From NCBI GenBank assembly GCA_964578885.1, contig CAZOEO010000010.1:1-64000 (forward strand): 64,000 nt of DNA, written 5' to 3'. Of this stretch, positions 15,733 to 24,610 are shown piece by piece (within the stretch, counting starts at the first letter, position 1; each line of letters opens with the position of its first letter). Below the pieces are notes generated by a model, which worked only from the letters and a program-made list of their open reading frames with translations, ran no database searches and was not told the origin of the DNA. The translations under genes and the position numbers were made by a program. The stretch is from CAZRHR01 sp964578885. Lineage in GTDB: Bacteria; Bacteroidota; Bacteroidia; CAIKAF01.

Positions 15733-17649
15733 ATGAAAGCGTTTCCCTCCTTTTCCCCAAAAAAAAATCCGATTCTTTGGATACTTCTCTTGGTCTTTTC
15801 CCAAACCATGATGGCCCAGTGCCCCGGTTGCGCCATCAATTTTAGTTGTAGCGTTCCCGGCGGTGGACTTTGTCCGGATTCTTTGCCCGGTGCCACAGTT
15901 GGAACACCTTATAGCCAAGATGTTACTTTTTATATTCCACCTACCATTGATGCGGCCCCTTTCAGCGGCGGATTGTTGGGTGTGGTGCCCTTGGTAGAAA
16001 TGCGAATCGATGCCATTTCCGGTCTGCCTTTCGGTTTAAACTGGAGCTGCAACGTCCCCGGCAATGGTTGCACATACTTCCCAAGTGCATCCGACACCAT
16101 GGGTTGTGTGAAAATCTGTGGCACGCCCGTAGGAAATCCCGGCGTGTACAACATCACCATTTTTGTCACGGCCACTGTAGCAGCAGGTGTCTTTGGAAAC
16201 CAAACCGCCCAAACCACCTTCGCCTCGCAAATGGTGCTTTTCCCCGACACCGCCACCAACCAGGGTTTTTCCATGGCCCCGGGACTAGGATGTACGCCTC
16301 TTCAAGTTAGCTTTCAAAATAATTTTCCTAGCAACGGATACCAACCTATTCCCGGACAAACCGCCGGTTACCAATACCTTTGGAACTTTGGAAATGGCCT
16401 GCAATCTAACGTAGAAAATCCACCCAACGTACTGTTTAATACGGCTGGACAATTTCCGGTGACCTATCAGGTGACGGTAGATACTTTCGGGTTTCAACTC
16501 ACCAACGTGACCCTCACGTCTGTGGCTTGCTCAGATTTTATCGGAAATCCGAACTTGTTCATCCGAATTTTTGACGGATCTAATAACCAGGTATTTACAA
16601 ATCAGAGCAGTGCCAGTACCGCCAACCTTCCCCAATCCATTAACTTGTCGATTAACGCCACCAACCCGCCCTACCGCATTGAAGTCTGGGACGAAGATTC
16701 GGGTCTGGCTGCTCCAAATGACAATTGCTTTAATGGCGCAGATACCCCACATCCTTTGGTTCCGCTGAATCTACCTCCTGTCAATTCACTGGGCGGCACC
16801 ACCCAAACTTTTGTGGGAGGAACCACATTGGCGTTGAATTATACGTTTACCAAAAACGCCATTCAAGTGGCAGTGACCGATACAGTGGTGGTGCTTCCCA
16901 GGCCGCCCGAACAGCCGGTGATGGTAAGTCCATCGGATTTTGTTTGCAGCCCGGATTCCATTTTACTTTCTGTGCAAAACGGATATGGCTATGAGTGGTT
17001 TTTAAACGATACCACGCTTGTGGTTGGCGCCACCACGTCTTCCGTCTGGATTCACCAAAGTGGTCGGTATAAAGTGCGGATGTTCGACGTAAACACCGGC
17101 TGCGATGCGTATAGCTTCGACACCACCGTCACCATTGGTGCAGGCATTCCATCGAACTTCGCCATTGTACAAATGGGCAGTAGTCTCGGGGCAAATGTTT
17201 CCGGGAATTATGTTTATCAATGGAAGTTTTTCAATGGCGCTACCTTTATTCCTATTCCCGCGCCTACCGGCACCGCGGCCACGTATACACCGCCCGCAGG
17301 AGGAGAGTATGCCCTGGAAATCACTTCACCGGATGGCTGCACCGCCCAGGCTACTTTCACCTTTAACTTGAGTGAAGAAAACATCCCGGCATCTTTGTCC
17401 GAAGTCACCATTTTCCCCAATCCGGTGCATGGACCTACATTTCAGATTAAATTGGGAGACAAAGCCTCTGGCGCAGGTCAGTACCGACTATTCGACATGG
17501 CCGGCCGGGTTTTGGCTTTCGAAACATTTGAAGTGGTGCAAAGTCAAACCATTTTACCCGTATCCGTGCAAGGAATTTCTTCAGGTATTTACAGCCTATT
17601 TCTGGAATGGGATGGCGAAGGCCGGGCCTATAAAATTATTATCCCCTGA
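15733..17649 (+). CDS. Exported type IX cargo protein with PKD-like domains
   Basis: This is a secreted or surface-attached protein of 638 residues. It has a signal peptide (about 1-28, ending MMAQ) and a Cys-rich N-terminal segment (QCPGCAINFSCSVPGGGLCP). Immunoglobulin-like/PKD regions follow (for example around FGNGLQSNVENPP and FSPDSILL-like stretches). The C-terminal type A sorting domain (about 555-638) starts VTIFPNPVHGPTF. That domain would direct export through the SprA translocon encoded at 29.6 kb and attachment to surface lipopolysaccharide. The central part (around 255-345) may be a C2-like or jelly-roll domain, which is uncertain. The stop codon overlaps the ATG of the M43 protease (TGATG), so the two are translationally coupled and may act together. 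Confidence 0.88.
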   Translation: MKAFPSFSPKKNPILWILLLVFSQTMMAQCPGCAINFSCSVPGGGLCPDSLPGATVGTPYSQDVTFYIPPTIDAAPFSGGLLGVVPLVEMRIDAISGLPFGLNWSCNVPGNGCTYFPSASDTMGCVKICGTPVGNPGVYNITIFVTATVAAGVFGNQTAQTTFASQMVLFPDTATNQGFSMAPGLGCTPLQVSFQNNFPSNGYQPIPGQTAGYQYLWNFGNGLQSNVENPPNVLFNTAGQFPVTYQVTVDTFGFQLTNVTLTSVACSDFIGNPNLFIRIFDGSNNQVFTNQSSASTANLPQSINLSINATNPPYRIEVWDEDSGLAAPNDNCFNGADTPHPLVPLNLPPVNSLGGTTQTFVGGTTLALNYTFTKNAIQVAVTDTVVVLPRPPEQPVMVSPSDFVCSPDSILLSVQNGYGYEWFLNDTTLVVGATTSSVWIHQSGRYKVRMFDVNTGCDAYSFDTTVTIGAGIPSNFAIVQMGSSLGANVSGNYVYQWKFFNGATFIPIPAPTGTAATYTPPAGGEYALEITSPDGCTAQATFTFNLSEENIPASLSEVTIFPNPVHGPTFQIKLGDKASGAGQYRLFDMAGRVLAFETFEVVQSQTILPVSVQGISSGIYSLFLEWDGEGRAYKIIIP

Positions 17650-18833
17650 TGCGCCTTCTATTCAGCGTATTAGGAATTTGGCTCTTGTTTTCACCCGTTA
17701 TGTCGCAAAGGCCGGCTTGCGGGCATAGCCGTTATCTTCAGAAACACGGAAGACCGGAAAATTTATGGACGCTCACCGATGCGCCCTTAGGAACAGTTCA
17801 GCAAATCACCATTCCGGTGGTGGTGCATGTGGTGTATCGAAGCAATCCGGAAAACATCACGAACGAGCGAATTGCCTCACAGATGGCGGTGCTCAACGAA
17901 GATTTTTCGCGTTTACATGCCGATACAATGCTTACACCCGCGGCCTTTAAGCCGGTTGTGGGCAACCCCATGATACAGTTTTGCCTGGCCACCACCGATC
18001 CGGACGGTGAGCCGACCACCGGCATTTTGCGCGTCCCTACGGCAGTGAATGGATTTTCCATTGATCTGGACGATGTCAAACAAACAAGTCTTGGCGGGCA
18101 AGATCCCTGGCCGGCCGATCGATATTTAAACATTTGGGTTTGCGCACTGGCGGATGACTTATTGGGTTATGCCACCCTTCCCGGTTTTGATCCGGCGTAC
18201 GATGGTGTGGTGATCGACTATCGATATTTCGGGAGAAACTTAGGCACACTGGCGCCCTTTAACCTTGGCCGAACGGCCACCCACGAAGTGGGCCATTGGC
18301 TGAATCTGGAACACATTTGGGGCGACGATAACAACAACTGCGTTGGATCAGATTTTGTAAGTGACACACCGGATCAGGCGCAAGAAACGTATGACTGCCC
18401 ATTGTTTCCGCAAACGGACGCCTGTTCCCCGGCTTTCCCTGGAATCCAGTTCATGAATTTCATGGATTATACCAACGATGGCTGTATGAACCTTTTTACC
18501 CAGGGACAGGTGCAGCGAATGCAGCAAGCCATTCAAAACCAGAGAACGGGATTCCTAACGCAAACCTGTGGTTCACTGCAACATGAAACATGGAACAGCG
18601 ACCAGCCTCAACTTTTTCCACAACCCGCTGTTTCATCCATGATGGTACATTTACCCGGACTTATTGCACTTGAACTCACCGATATTTACGGACAGAATCT
18701 TCCTATTCAGGTGGAATATATGCCGGATGGTGCCAGATATTCACCCGTTACACCGATATTTGGACCGGCTATCCTTATGCTCACTGATATGCATGGTAAG
18801 GAGATACGCCAAAAAGTACTATGGACACCCTGA
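17649..18833 (+). CDS. Exported M43 (pappalysin/cytophagalysin) zinc metalloprotease
   Basis: This is a secreted zinc peptidase of family M43. The 394 residues have a signal peptide (about 1-19, ending PVMSQ), a short basic segment and the catalytic domain. The extended zinc site is HEVGHWLNLEHIWG (HExxHxxxxxH) with a nearby Cys-rich loop (NNNCVGSDFVSDTPD) and the Met-turn NFMDYTNDGCMNLFT, all typical of cytophagalysins. The last 80 residues look like a worn type A sorting domain. The usual PNP motif reads FPQP (QLFPQPAVSS), and an ELTDIYGQ strand follows. The gene overlaps the cargo gene upstream by one base and menF downstream by 13 bp. Confidence 0.92.
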   Translation: MRLLFSVLGIWLLFSPVMSQRPACGHSRYLQKHGRPENLWTLTDAPLGTVQQITIPVVVHVVYRSNPENITNERIASQMAVLNEDFSRLHADTMLTPAAFKPVVGNPMIQFCLATTDPDGEPTTGILRVPTAVNGFSIDLDDVKQTSLGGQDPWPADRYLNIWVCALADDLLGYATLPGFDPAYDGVVIDYRYFGRNLGTLAPFNLGRTATHEVGHWLNLEHIWGDDNNNCVGSDFVSDTPDQAQETYDCPLFPQTDACSPAFPGIQFMNFMDYTNDGCMNLFTQGQVQRMQQAIQNQRTGFLTQTCGSLQHETWNSDQPQLFPQPAVSSMMVHLPGLIALELTDIYGQNLPIQVEYMPDGARYSPVTPIFGPAILMLTDMHGKEIRQKVLWTP

Positions 18834-19891
18834 ATTTTGACGCACTCGCTGCTCCGGTTTCCCATGATTTAGCATGGGGCATGTATGCTTTACCAGGCTC
18901 AGAAGACATCCATGTTTTCTGGCATCGTTTGGAAGGCGACCGAAGTCATGCCCATGATATTTTCCTGCTTCATCCTTTCGATGCAGGATTTCATCAACGT
19001 CCTTTAAATATTCCATTTCAGTACCATCAGGTTCTGGATATGCAAACGGCAGAAACGTTCACGTTTCAGATGAAAGAAACATGGCCGGCCATGCATCCCA
19101 ACGGTTCTACCAGTAGGGAAACGTATTTGACCCAGGTGAAAAAAGCATTGGATCAATTCGATGGAACGCACCAAAAACTGATGGTAGCTCGTCAGAAAGC
19201 ATTTTCATGTCCAACGCTTCAGCCTTTTGTTCAGTTTTTAAAACTGCGTAAAAAGTATCCGCATACCTTCACTTGGTTTCTTGCTGCGCCTTTTGCCGGC
19301 ACCTGGCTGGGTGCTTCTCCGGAGTTACTGCTGGAAAGTGCCGACGGAGACGTCCGAACGGTCGCGTTGGCAGGAACACGTACCGCCAACCTTGGTGACG
19401 CACCATGGGGAGAAAAAGAACTCAGAGAACAGTCGTTGGTGACCGAGCACATTCAAAAAGTGATGGATTATCTTGATATTCAGGAGATAAACATTCAAGG
19501 CCCGGAAACCTATACCATTGGTCATGTGGCGCATTTAAAAACATCGCTATCCGGAAAAATGGACATGCCGGATCCGGAAAAATTACGCCGGCTCATGGGC
19601 GAACTGCATCCAACCCCGGCAGTGGGAGGTACACCTAAAACGTGGGCCATGGAAGCCATTCGGGATATTGAAGAAACATTGCGCACTTATTACGCTGGTT
19701 ATATGGGAGTTTGGAATCATCAGCAATCCAGATGTGCCATTTACGTAAACCTACGTTGTATGTCTTGGGACGGCGAAACCGCATATGTATACGCAGGAGC
19801 TGGCATCACAAAGGATTCTAATCCGGAAGCCGAATACCAGGAAACAGAAGAAAAAATCAAATTGCTCGCCGATTTGTTGTTTTCGGAATGA
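18821..19891 (+). CDS. menF: Isochorismate synthase
   Basis: This enzyme converts chorismate to isochorismate, the first committed step of menaquinone synthesis. The 356 residues match the chorismate-binding family: GASPELLLE and ALAGTRTANLG (about 165-190), then GELHPTPAVGGTP, YAGYMGVWN, and the C-terminal GAGITKDSNPEAEYQETEEK. The start at 18821 lies inside the protease gene (13-bp overlap), and menD overlaps the end by 4 bp (ATGA). A dedicated siderophore role (EntC-like) is excluded by menD next door. Menaquinone would serve as electron acceptor for the succinate dehydrogenase at 59-62 kb. Confidence 0.93.
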   Translation: MDTLNFDALAAPVSHDLAWGMYALPGSEDIHVFWHRLEGDRSHAHDIFLLHPFDAGFHQRPLNIPFQYHQVLDMQTAETFTFQMKETWPAMHPNGSTSRETYLTQVKKALDQFDGTHQKLMVARQKAFSCPTLQPFVQFLKLRKKYPHTFTWFLAAPFAGTWLGASPELLLESADGDVRTVALAGTRTANLGDAPWGEKELREQSLVTEHIQKVMDYLDIQEINIQGPETYTIGHVAHLKTSLSGKMDMPDPEKLRRLMGELHPTPAVGGTPKTWAMEAIRDIEETLRTYYAGYMGVWNHQQSRCAIYVNLRCMSWDGETAYVYAGAGITKDSNPEAEYQETEEKIKLLADLLFSE

Positions 19892-21468
19892 ACACCCGAC
19901 ATTTTTTTATTCGTTTAAAAGAAATCGGCATCACGCACTGGGTGATAGCCCCCGGCAGTCGTTCGGCACCATTGATTCTTGGAGGAGAAGCAGCAGGAAT
20001 GCGTCCGCCCATGGTGGCAGCAGATGAAAGAAGTGCTGCTTTTATCGCACTTGGCATGGCAGAACAACTGGGTGAACCCGTGGCCGTGATTACCACCAGT
20101 GGCAGTGCGGCACAAAATCTTGGTCCGGCCATTACAGAAGCTTTTTATCGTGGACTACCGCTACTGGCCCTCACCGCCGACCGACCGGCCGACCGGATTG
20201 GACAAGAAGAAGGTCAAAGCATGCCACAACCTGGATTATTTGCGGACATCACCACAGCGCGATTTGCCTTTACAGGTAGAGATCGTGCAGAAACGTTAGA
20301 CGCATTTTTTCCTGCCATTTTTGCTGGGCTGCAGCAAGGTCCGGTGCACATCAACATGGCCTTTCAGGAACCTTTATACGAAACACCAGAGGTTCTGCCC
20401 CATCCACCACTTCCTGCATTTCAAAAGGAAAACGTGGTTTTGCCTGACTTTTCCCGCCTTAAAACATCCGGAAAAATCCTGGTGATTGCGGGACAGCTTC
20501 CGGCGAAGGTTGGAAATGAACTACAAACACTTCTGCATCAACACCATATTCCCGTATTGGCAGACATTACGTCCAATCTCCCGAATGCGTTTACAGGACT
20601 AGGGAATTTGGCGGGGAAACTTCCGGCAGATTTCTTACCCGATGAAGTCTGGGTCATTGGCCGCACCCTCATTTGGCGTCAGTGGGGTTCTTTTCTCAGC
20701 CAACAGAAACACATGGTGCTGTTTGAAATCCGACCAGACGGACGTTCCATTCAACGTTTTCCCGGCATACCAGCCCAAACCATACCAGCGACTATCCCTG
20801 CCTTTCAAACGCATGTTGCCCGTCATGTAAAAGGAGATGAGACGTATTATCAACGTTTTGCATCGCTCCACCAACAAGTAAAAGCAGCCCGTTCCAAGGT
20901 GAGTCTTTCGCCCCAAAGCGACCTCGCATTTGTTCGCCGGTTTATGCAACATTTACCCAAAGAAACGAACCTCCATTTAGCCAATTCCCTGTCTGTAAGA
21001 TATTCAGATTTATTTGCAAATCAGGGTCTTCATTGCACAGTTTATTCCAACAGAGGCGTATCCGGCATAGACGGATGTCTTTCTACGGCCGTTGGGCATG
21101 CACTGGCCAATCCGCACCAGCAACATGTTTTGTTGATTGGAGATCAGGCCCTCATGTACGACAACAACGGTTTATGGGTAAATCCGGCGCCTAAAAATCT
21201 GACCATTGTCGTTTTAAACAATCAGGGCGGACAAATCTTCGACGTGATCCAAGGCCCGAACACTGTGCCCGGTTACGAAAGAAGCTTTTTAAATGAAGGA
21301 AAAACAGATTTCCAATGGCTTGCTGCACGCTACAGGATGCCTTACCGACAGCTTCACACACCGGAGGCCCTCGCTGAATCCGATGTTTTCCAAACGCCAG
21401 GGCTTATTGAAATCCAAACCGAGCCCAAGGACGGCCGACGGGATTTTCGTACCTTGCAGGAATGGTAA
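19888..21468 (+). CDS. menD: SEPHCHC synthase (MenD)
   Basis: This thiamine-diphosphate enzyme joins isochorismate and 2-oxoglutarate to give 2-succinyl-5-enolpyruvyl-6-hydroxy-3-cyclohexene-1-carboxylate in menaquinone synthesis. The length of 526 residues is slightly short but complete. The N-terminal WVIAPGSRSAPLI is the MenD signature. DERSAAFIALGMA contains the conserved glutamate that activates the cofactor. SNRGVSGIDGCLSTAVG and the magnesium/diphosphate site LLIGDQALMYDNNGLW...NNQGG lie in the C-terminal half. It overlaps menF by 4 bp and the next gene by 7 bp. The later genes (menB, menE, menC, menA) are not in the window. Confidence 0.95.
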   Translation: MNTRHFFIRLKEIGITHWVIAPGSRSAPLILGGEAAGMRPPMVAADERSAAFIALGMAEQLGEPVAVITTSGSAAQNLGPAITEAFYRGLPLLALTADRPADRIGQEEGQSMPQPGLFADITTARFAFTGRDRAETLDAFFPAIFAGLQQGPVHINMAFQEPLYETPEVLPHPPLPAFQKENVVLPDFSRLKTSGKILVIAGQLPAKVGNELQTLLHQHHIPVLADITSNLPNAFTGLGNLAGKLPADFLPDEVWVIGRTLIWRQWGSFLSQQKHMVLFEIRPDGRSIQRFPGIPAQTIPATIPAFQTHVARHVKGDETYYQRFASLHQQVKAARSKVSLSPQSDLAFVRRFMQHLPKETNLHLANSLSVRYSDLFANQGLHCTVYSNRGVSGIDGCLSTAVGHALANPHQQHVLLIGDQALMYDNNGLWVNPAPKNLTIVVLNNQGGQIFDVIQGPNTVPGYERSFLNEGKTDFQWLAARYRMPYRQLHTPEALAESDVFQTPGLIEIQTEPKDGRRDFRTLQEW

Positions 21469-22457
21469 AACACTATTTACTTCTTTTTATCGCCGGGATG
21501 GCTTTACCTTTTTTGCATACAGAAAAAGGAACGGCCCAATCCTATGAAGAGCGCGTCTTTTCGGCTTTAAGTGTGCAGACCGAAATTCCTAAAGGAATGC
21601 TTTCCAAGCCTTTACCTGCGCAAAAGAATTTACCATTGATGTTTTGGGGCGTCCGAACCGACACCACGGGTCAGCTTCCTCCGATTGGTTTGCAAGTTTT
21701 CGGATTTGATGCGCGCCTTCCCTGGCCTGCTTCGGAAAGAGACTCCATGCTCACCTTTGTTTATCAGCAGGTTTTCGACACGATGGCGCCTTCTCATGGA
21801 TGGTCGGCTTTCGAAACCTGTCCGTTTTCCGCACCATGCTTTGTCCATTTCACGGACACTTTGTCTATTGACGGAGAAGCTTATTTAGGTATCATGTTGA
21901 CCAGTTTTTACGCACCCAAACAATGGACCTGGGTTTGGTACACCACCGCAGAACATCTGCCCTTTTTAAAAGAATCCGCCACCCGGGCTTGGGAAAAGCT
22001 CATTTTCACGCCTCAAAATGTAACCGATGTTCAGCAAAGAATCCGTTATGCATTGCCAAAAGAATGGGTGGCCATGAAAGGAAAAAATGAAGAGATCCGG
22101 CTTGTACCCCGCGCCCAAATCAATCAAAGCGTACTTAGCGAAAAAATGGGCTATCATACGGTAGATGGCTACATTTTTAAGTCGGATAGTCTTTTCTTTG
22201 AAGACATGCAGACTTCCCTTCAAAATCAAGGCTTTAGCATCGCCAAAAGGTTTACCTGGGAAAAATTCACAGGATTTGAAATTCACATCGGCCGCCCGGA
22301 AGATCCCGGTACGCATGGACTTTACCTCTTCTGGCCACCTTCAGGCAGAATGCGCTGGCCATACGGGTTCTTTTATGTGAGCACCACACCCCTGGAAACC
22401 GAAAAAGTCACTGCGTTTTTTTCGTGGATAGACACCGTGCGTTTCATGGAAGAATAA
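21462..22457 (+). CDS. Exported hypothetical protein behind menD
   Basis: This is an unrecognised protein of 331 residues. It has a signal peptide (about 1-26, LLLFIAGMALPFLHTEKGTAQ then S) and no later membrane helix, so it is probably periplasmic or surface-bound. It has no type IX sorting domain and no lipobox. The body mixes strands with Trp- and Pro-rich patches (PKQWTWVWYTT, YLFWPPSGRMRWPYG). Two segments (about 35-165 and 185-325) have a similar strand-rich look, but I cannot show a repeat. The start overlaps the menD stop by 7 bp, so it is co-translated with the menaquinone genes. Why an exported protein should be tied to them is unclear. An intergenic promoter for guaD follows. Confidence 0.75.
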   Translation: MVKHYLLLFIAGMALPFLHTEKGTAQSYEERVFSALSVQTEIPKGMLSKPLPAQKNLPLMFWGVRTDTTGQLPPIGLQVFGFDARLPWPASERDSMLTFVYQQVFDTMAPSHGWSAFETCPFSAPCFVHFTDTLSIDGEAYLGIMLTSFYAPKQWTWVWYTTAEHLPFLKESATRAWEKLIFTPQNVTDVQQRIRYALPKEWVAMKGKNEEIRLVPRAQINQSVLSEKMGYHTVDGYIFKSDSLFFEDMQTSLQNQGFSIAKRFTWEKFTGFEIHIGRPEDPGTHGLYLFWPPSGRMRWPYGFFYVSTTPLETEKVTAFFSWIDTVRFMEE

Positions 22458-22503
22458 GCGTTAGTTTTTCCATAAATACACTCAAGACCCTCGCTGAATG
22501 CCT

Positions 22504-22511
22504 TAACTTTG
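22504..22511 (+). promoter_or_regulatory. -7 promoter element, leaderless start of guaD
   Basis: TAACTTTG is followed by TCGC and the ATG at 22516, so the transcript should start at or next to the start codon. Confidence 0.5.
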
Positions 22512-22515
22512 TCGC

Positions 22516-22986
22516 ATGAATCACGAAGAATATATGCGGGAAGCCATCCGGCTTTCTCAGGAAAATATGCGTGCCGGAAAAGGCGGGCCTTTTGGATGTG
22601 TTATTGTAAAAGATGGTCAGATTGTAGGCCGTGGATGGAATCAAGTCACTTCTTCCCATGATCCAACGGCGCACGCAGAAGTCACCGCCATCCGTGACGC
22701 ATGCAAAAACCTGGGGCATTTCCAACTGGAAGGTTGCGTGGTGTACACCAGTTGCGAACCTTGTCCCATGTGTATGGGTGCTTTATATTGGGCCAGACCC
22801 GATAAAGTGTATTTTGGAAATACGAAAAAAGACGCCGCAGACATTGGGTTCGACGATTCCTTTATTTATGAAGAATTGGCCTTGCCTATGCCGGAAAGGA
22901 AGCTGGTGATGCAACCATTGCTCCGTGAAGAAGCGCTGGCTGCATTTCGCGAATGGGCCGAAAAACAAGATAAAATAGAATACTAA
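22516..22986 (+). CDS. guaD: Guanine deaminase / nucleoside deaminase
   Basis: This is a zinc-dependent deaminase of the cytidine-deaminase fold, 156 residues. The zinc site is HAEVTAIRDAC (His and the proton-shuttle Glu) and SCEPCPMCMGAL (two Cys). The C-terminal GFDDSFIYEELALP and the size of 156 residues match guanine deaminase of the Bacillus GuaD type, which turns guanine into xanthine, rather than tRNA adenosine deaminase TadA. It has its own promoter element four bases ahead of the ATG. It is convergent with the ligase gene, 31 bp away. Substrate specificity is inferred from overall resemblance. Confidence 0.87.
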   Translation: MNHEEYMREAIRLSQENMRAGKGGPFGCVIVKDGQIVGRGWNQVTSSHDPTAHAEVTAIRDACKNLGHFQLEGCVVYTSCEPCPMCMGALYWARPDKVYFGNTKKDAADIGFDDSFIYEELALPMPERKLVMQPLLREEALAAFREWAEKQDKIEY

Positions 22987-23017
22987 AAGTCGAGGTGGGC
23001 CATTCACCCGGAACCAC

Positions 23018-24610
23018 TTAGGCTTTAATCCATTGCATTAAGTCTTCCAGTTGATTGGCCTCTTCCGCTTTTTTATCGCGTCGCCACCGGAGAATTCTGG
23101 GAAAACGGACCGCCACACCGGATTTATGTCGTTTACTGGGCTGAACCTGCTCAAATCCCAACTCAAACACTAAACCGGGCGACACTTGCCGCACCGGACC
23201 AAACCGATCCAAAGTATGTGCTTTGATCCAAGCATCTACTTCCCGGATTTCTGCATCGGTAAGTCCGGAATAAGCCTTGGCAAAAGGAACCAATTGGTCT
23301 CCCTGCCATACGGCAAACGTATAATCGGTGTACAAGTTTGCCCTTCGGCCATGACCCGCCTGGGCGTATAAAAGTACGGCATCTATATGCAAAGGGGCAC
23401 GCTTCCACTTCCACCAAACACCACGCTTTCTTCCAGAAACATATCCGGAATCTGCGCACTTAATCATCAATCCTTCAGCACCTTCCGAAATAGCTTGTTG
23501 GCGTAATACATCCGCCTCTTCCATGGTTTGGCAAGGATGCAAAGTGGATAATTTTAGCATAGAAACGGGAGCAGACAAGAGAGATTCCAATTGTTTCCTA
23601 CGTTCTAAAAATGGCAGGGACCGAATATCCTGTCCCTCCCACTCCAGCAAGTCATACGCGATAAATTTCACAGGATGCGATGCGAGCCATTTTTTAGAAG
23701 GCGACTTCCTCCCTAACCGATGTTGCAGGGTGTAAAAAGGAGCAATCCGGTCTTCCGCCTCATGCCAGGCCACAATCTCCCCATCGACTACGGTGCCATC
23801 CGGCCAACCCCATGCATCCGGCGTTATTTCCGGAAAAATGTCATTCAAAGGTTCTTCCCCACGGCTCCAAACATACGTAGTCCCTTCGCGGTAAATAATT
23901 TGACCGCGAATGCCGTCCCATTTCCATTCCACAGCCCAACTCCGATTGGGAGAAAACTCAGGCGGTTCATCTTCATCCAATGGATGTGCCAGGCAAAAAG
24001 GATAAGGCACTGAAGCGCGGGTTCCTTCTGCACCTAGTAAAGCTTCCTGCCAAGGTACATCTTCCGGATGCCAATCGCCCATTAACCGATGCGCCAGCAC
24101 TTCCGGCGACCGATTCAACGCTTTTCCCAAAGCACGCACCACCAAAGACTGCGCCACGCCGACCCGGAAACCACCATGAATGAGTTTATTGAATACCAAA
24201 CGCTGTAGCCCATTCATCTGGCGCCAATAGCCCGTTACCACCTCTTTTTGCTCATCTAAGTGTAAGCGGGGTAAACTTTCCAACGTACGCATCACTTCGT
24301 GTAATGGACGGGAAAACGAAGCCGAAAAATCGGTTTGTGGAACCACCAGCGCCATGGTTTCAGACAAATCGCCCACTTTATGATAGGTGGCTTCAAACAA
24401 CCACATGGGCAAACCCGCCATCTCGGAAGCCCAGTCTTTTATCAAAGAAACCCGAACGGGCCGTTTTCGCTTTTTCCCGGATAAAAGGGCTAGCGACCAA
24501 TACAAATCCAGTGGCGCAGCAGATGCAAAATACTGCGCCATGGCGTCCAGCTTTTCCTGGGTTTTGCTAGTTTCATCCAACGTTTTATATAACAAGGCAA
24601 AGTCGTTCAT
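23018..24610 (-). CDS. ATP-dependent DNA ligase
   Basis: This is an ATP-dependent DNA ligase of 530 residues that seals nicks in repair. An N-terminal helical DNA-binding domain (about 1-200) precedes the nucleotidyltransferase domain. The adenylated lysine lies in VEWKWDGIRGQII (KxDG), with WSRGEEPLND, VVDGEIVAW and GAEGLMIKCADSGY as further motifs. The OB-fold end contains the basic VAVRFPRILRWRRDKK. The ATG overlaps the stop of the exonuclease gene by 4 bp. Bacteroidota usually carry this ligase with an exonuclease, a helicase and a phosphoesterase. Only the exonuclease is present here. The replicative NAD-dependent ligase would be elsewhere. Confidence 0.93.
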   Translation of the reverse strand: MNDFALLYKTLDETSKTQEKLDAMAQYFASAAPLDLYWSLALLSGKKRKRPVRVSLIKDWASEMAGLPMWLFEATYHKVGDLSETMALVVPQTDFSASFSRPLHEVMRTLESLPRLHLDEQKEVVTGYWRQMNGLQRLVFNKLIHGGFRVGVAQSLVVRALGKALNRSPEVLAHRLMGDWHPEDVPWQEALLGAEGTRASVPYPFCLAHPLDEDEPPEFSPNRSWAVEWKWDGIRGQIIYREGTTYVWSRGEEPLNDIFPEITPDAWGWPDGTVVDGEIVAWHEAEDRIAPFYTLQHRLGRKSPSKKWLASHPVKFIAYDLLEWEGQDIRSLPFLERRKQLESLLSAPVSMLKLSTLHPCQTMEEADVLRQQAISEGAEGLMIKCADSGYVSGRKRGVWWKWKRAPLHIDAVLLYAQAGHGRRANLYTDYTFAVWQGDQLVPFAKAYSGLTDAEIREVDAWIKAHTLDRFGPVRQVSPGLVFELGFEQVQPSKRHKSGVAVRFPRILRWRRDKKAEEANQLEDLMQWIKA

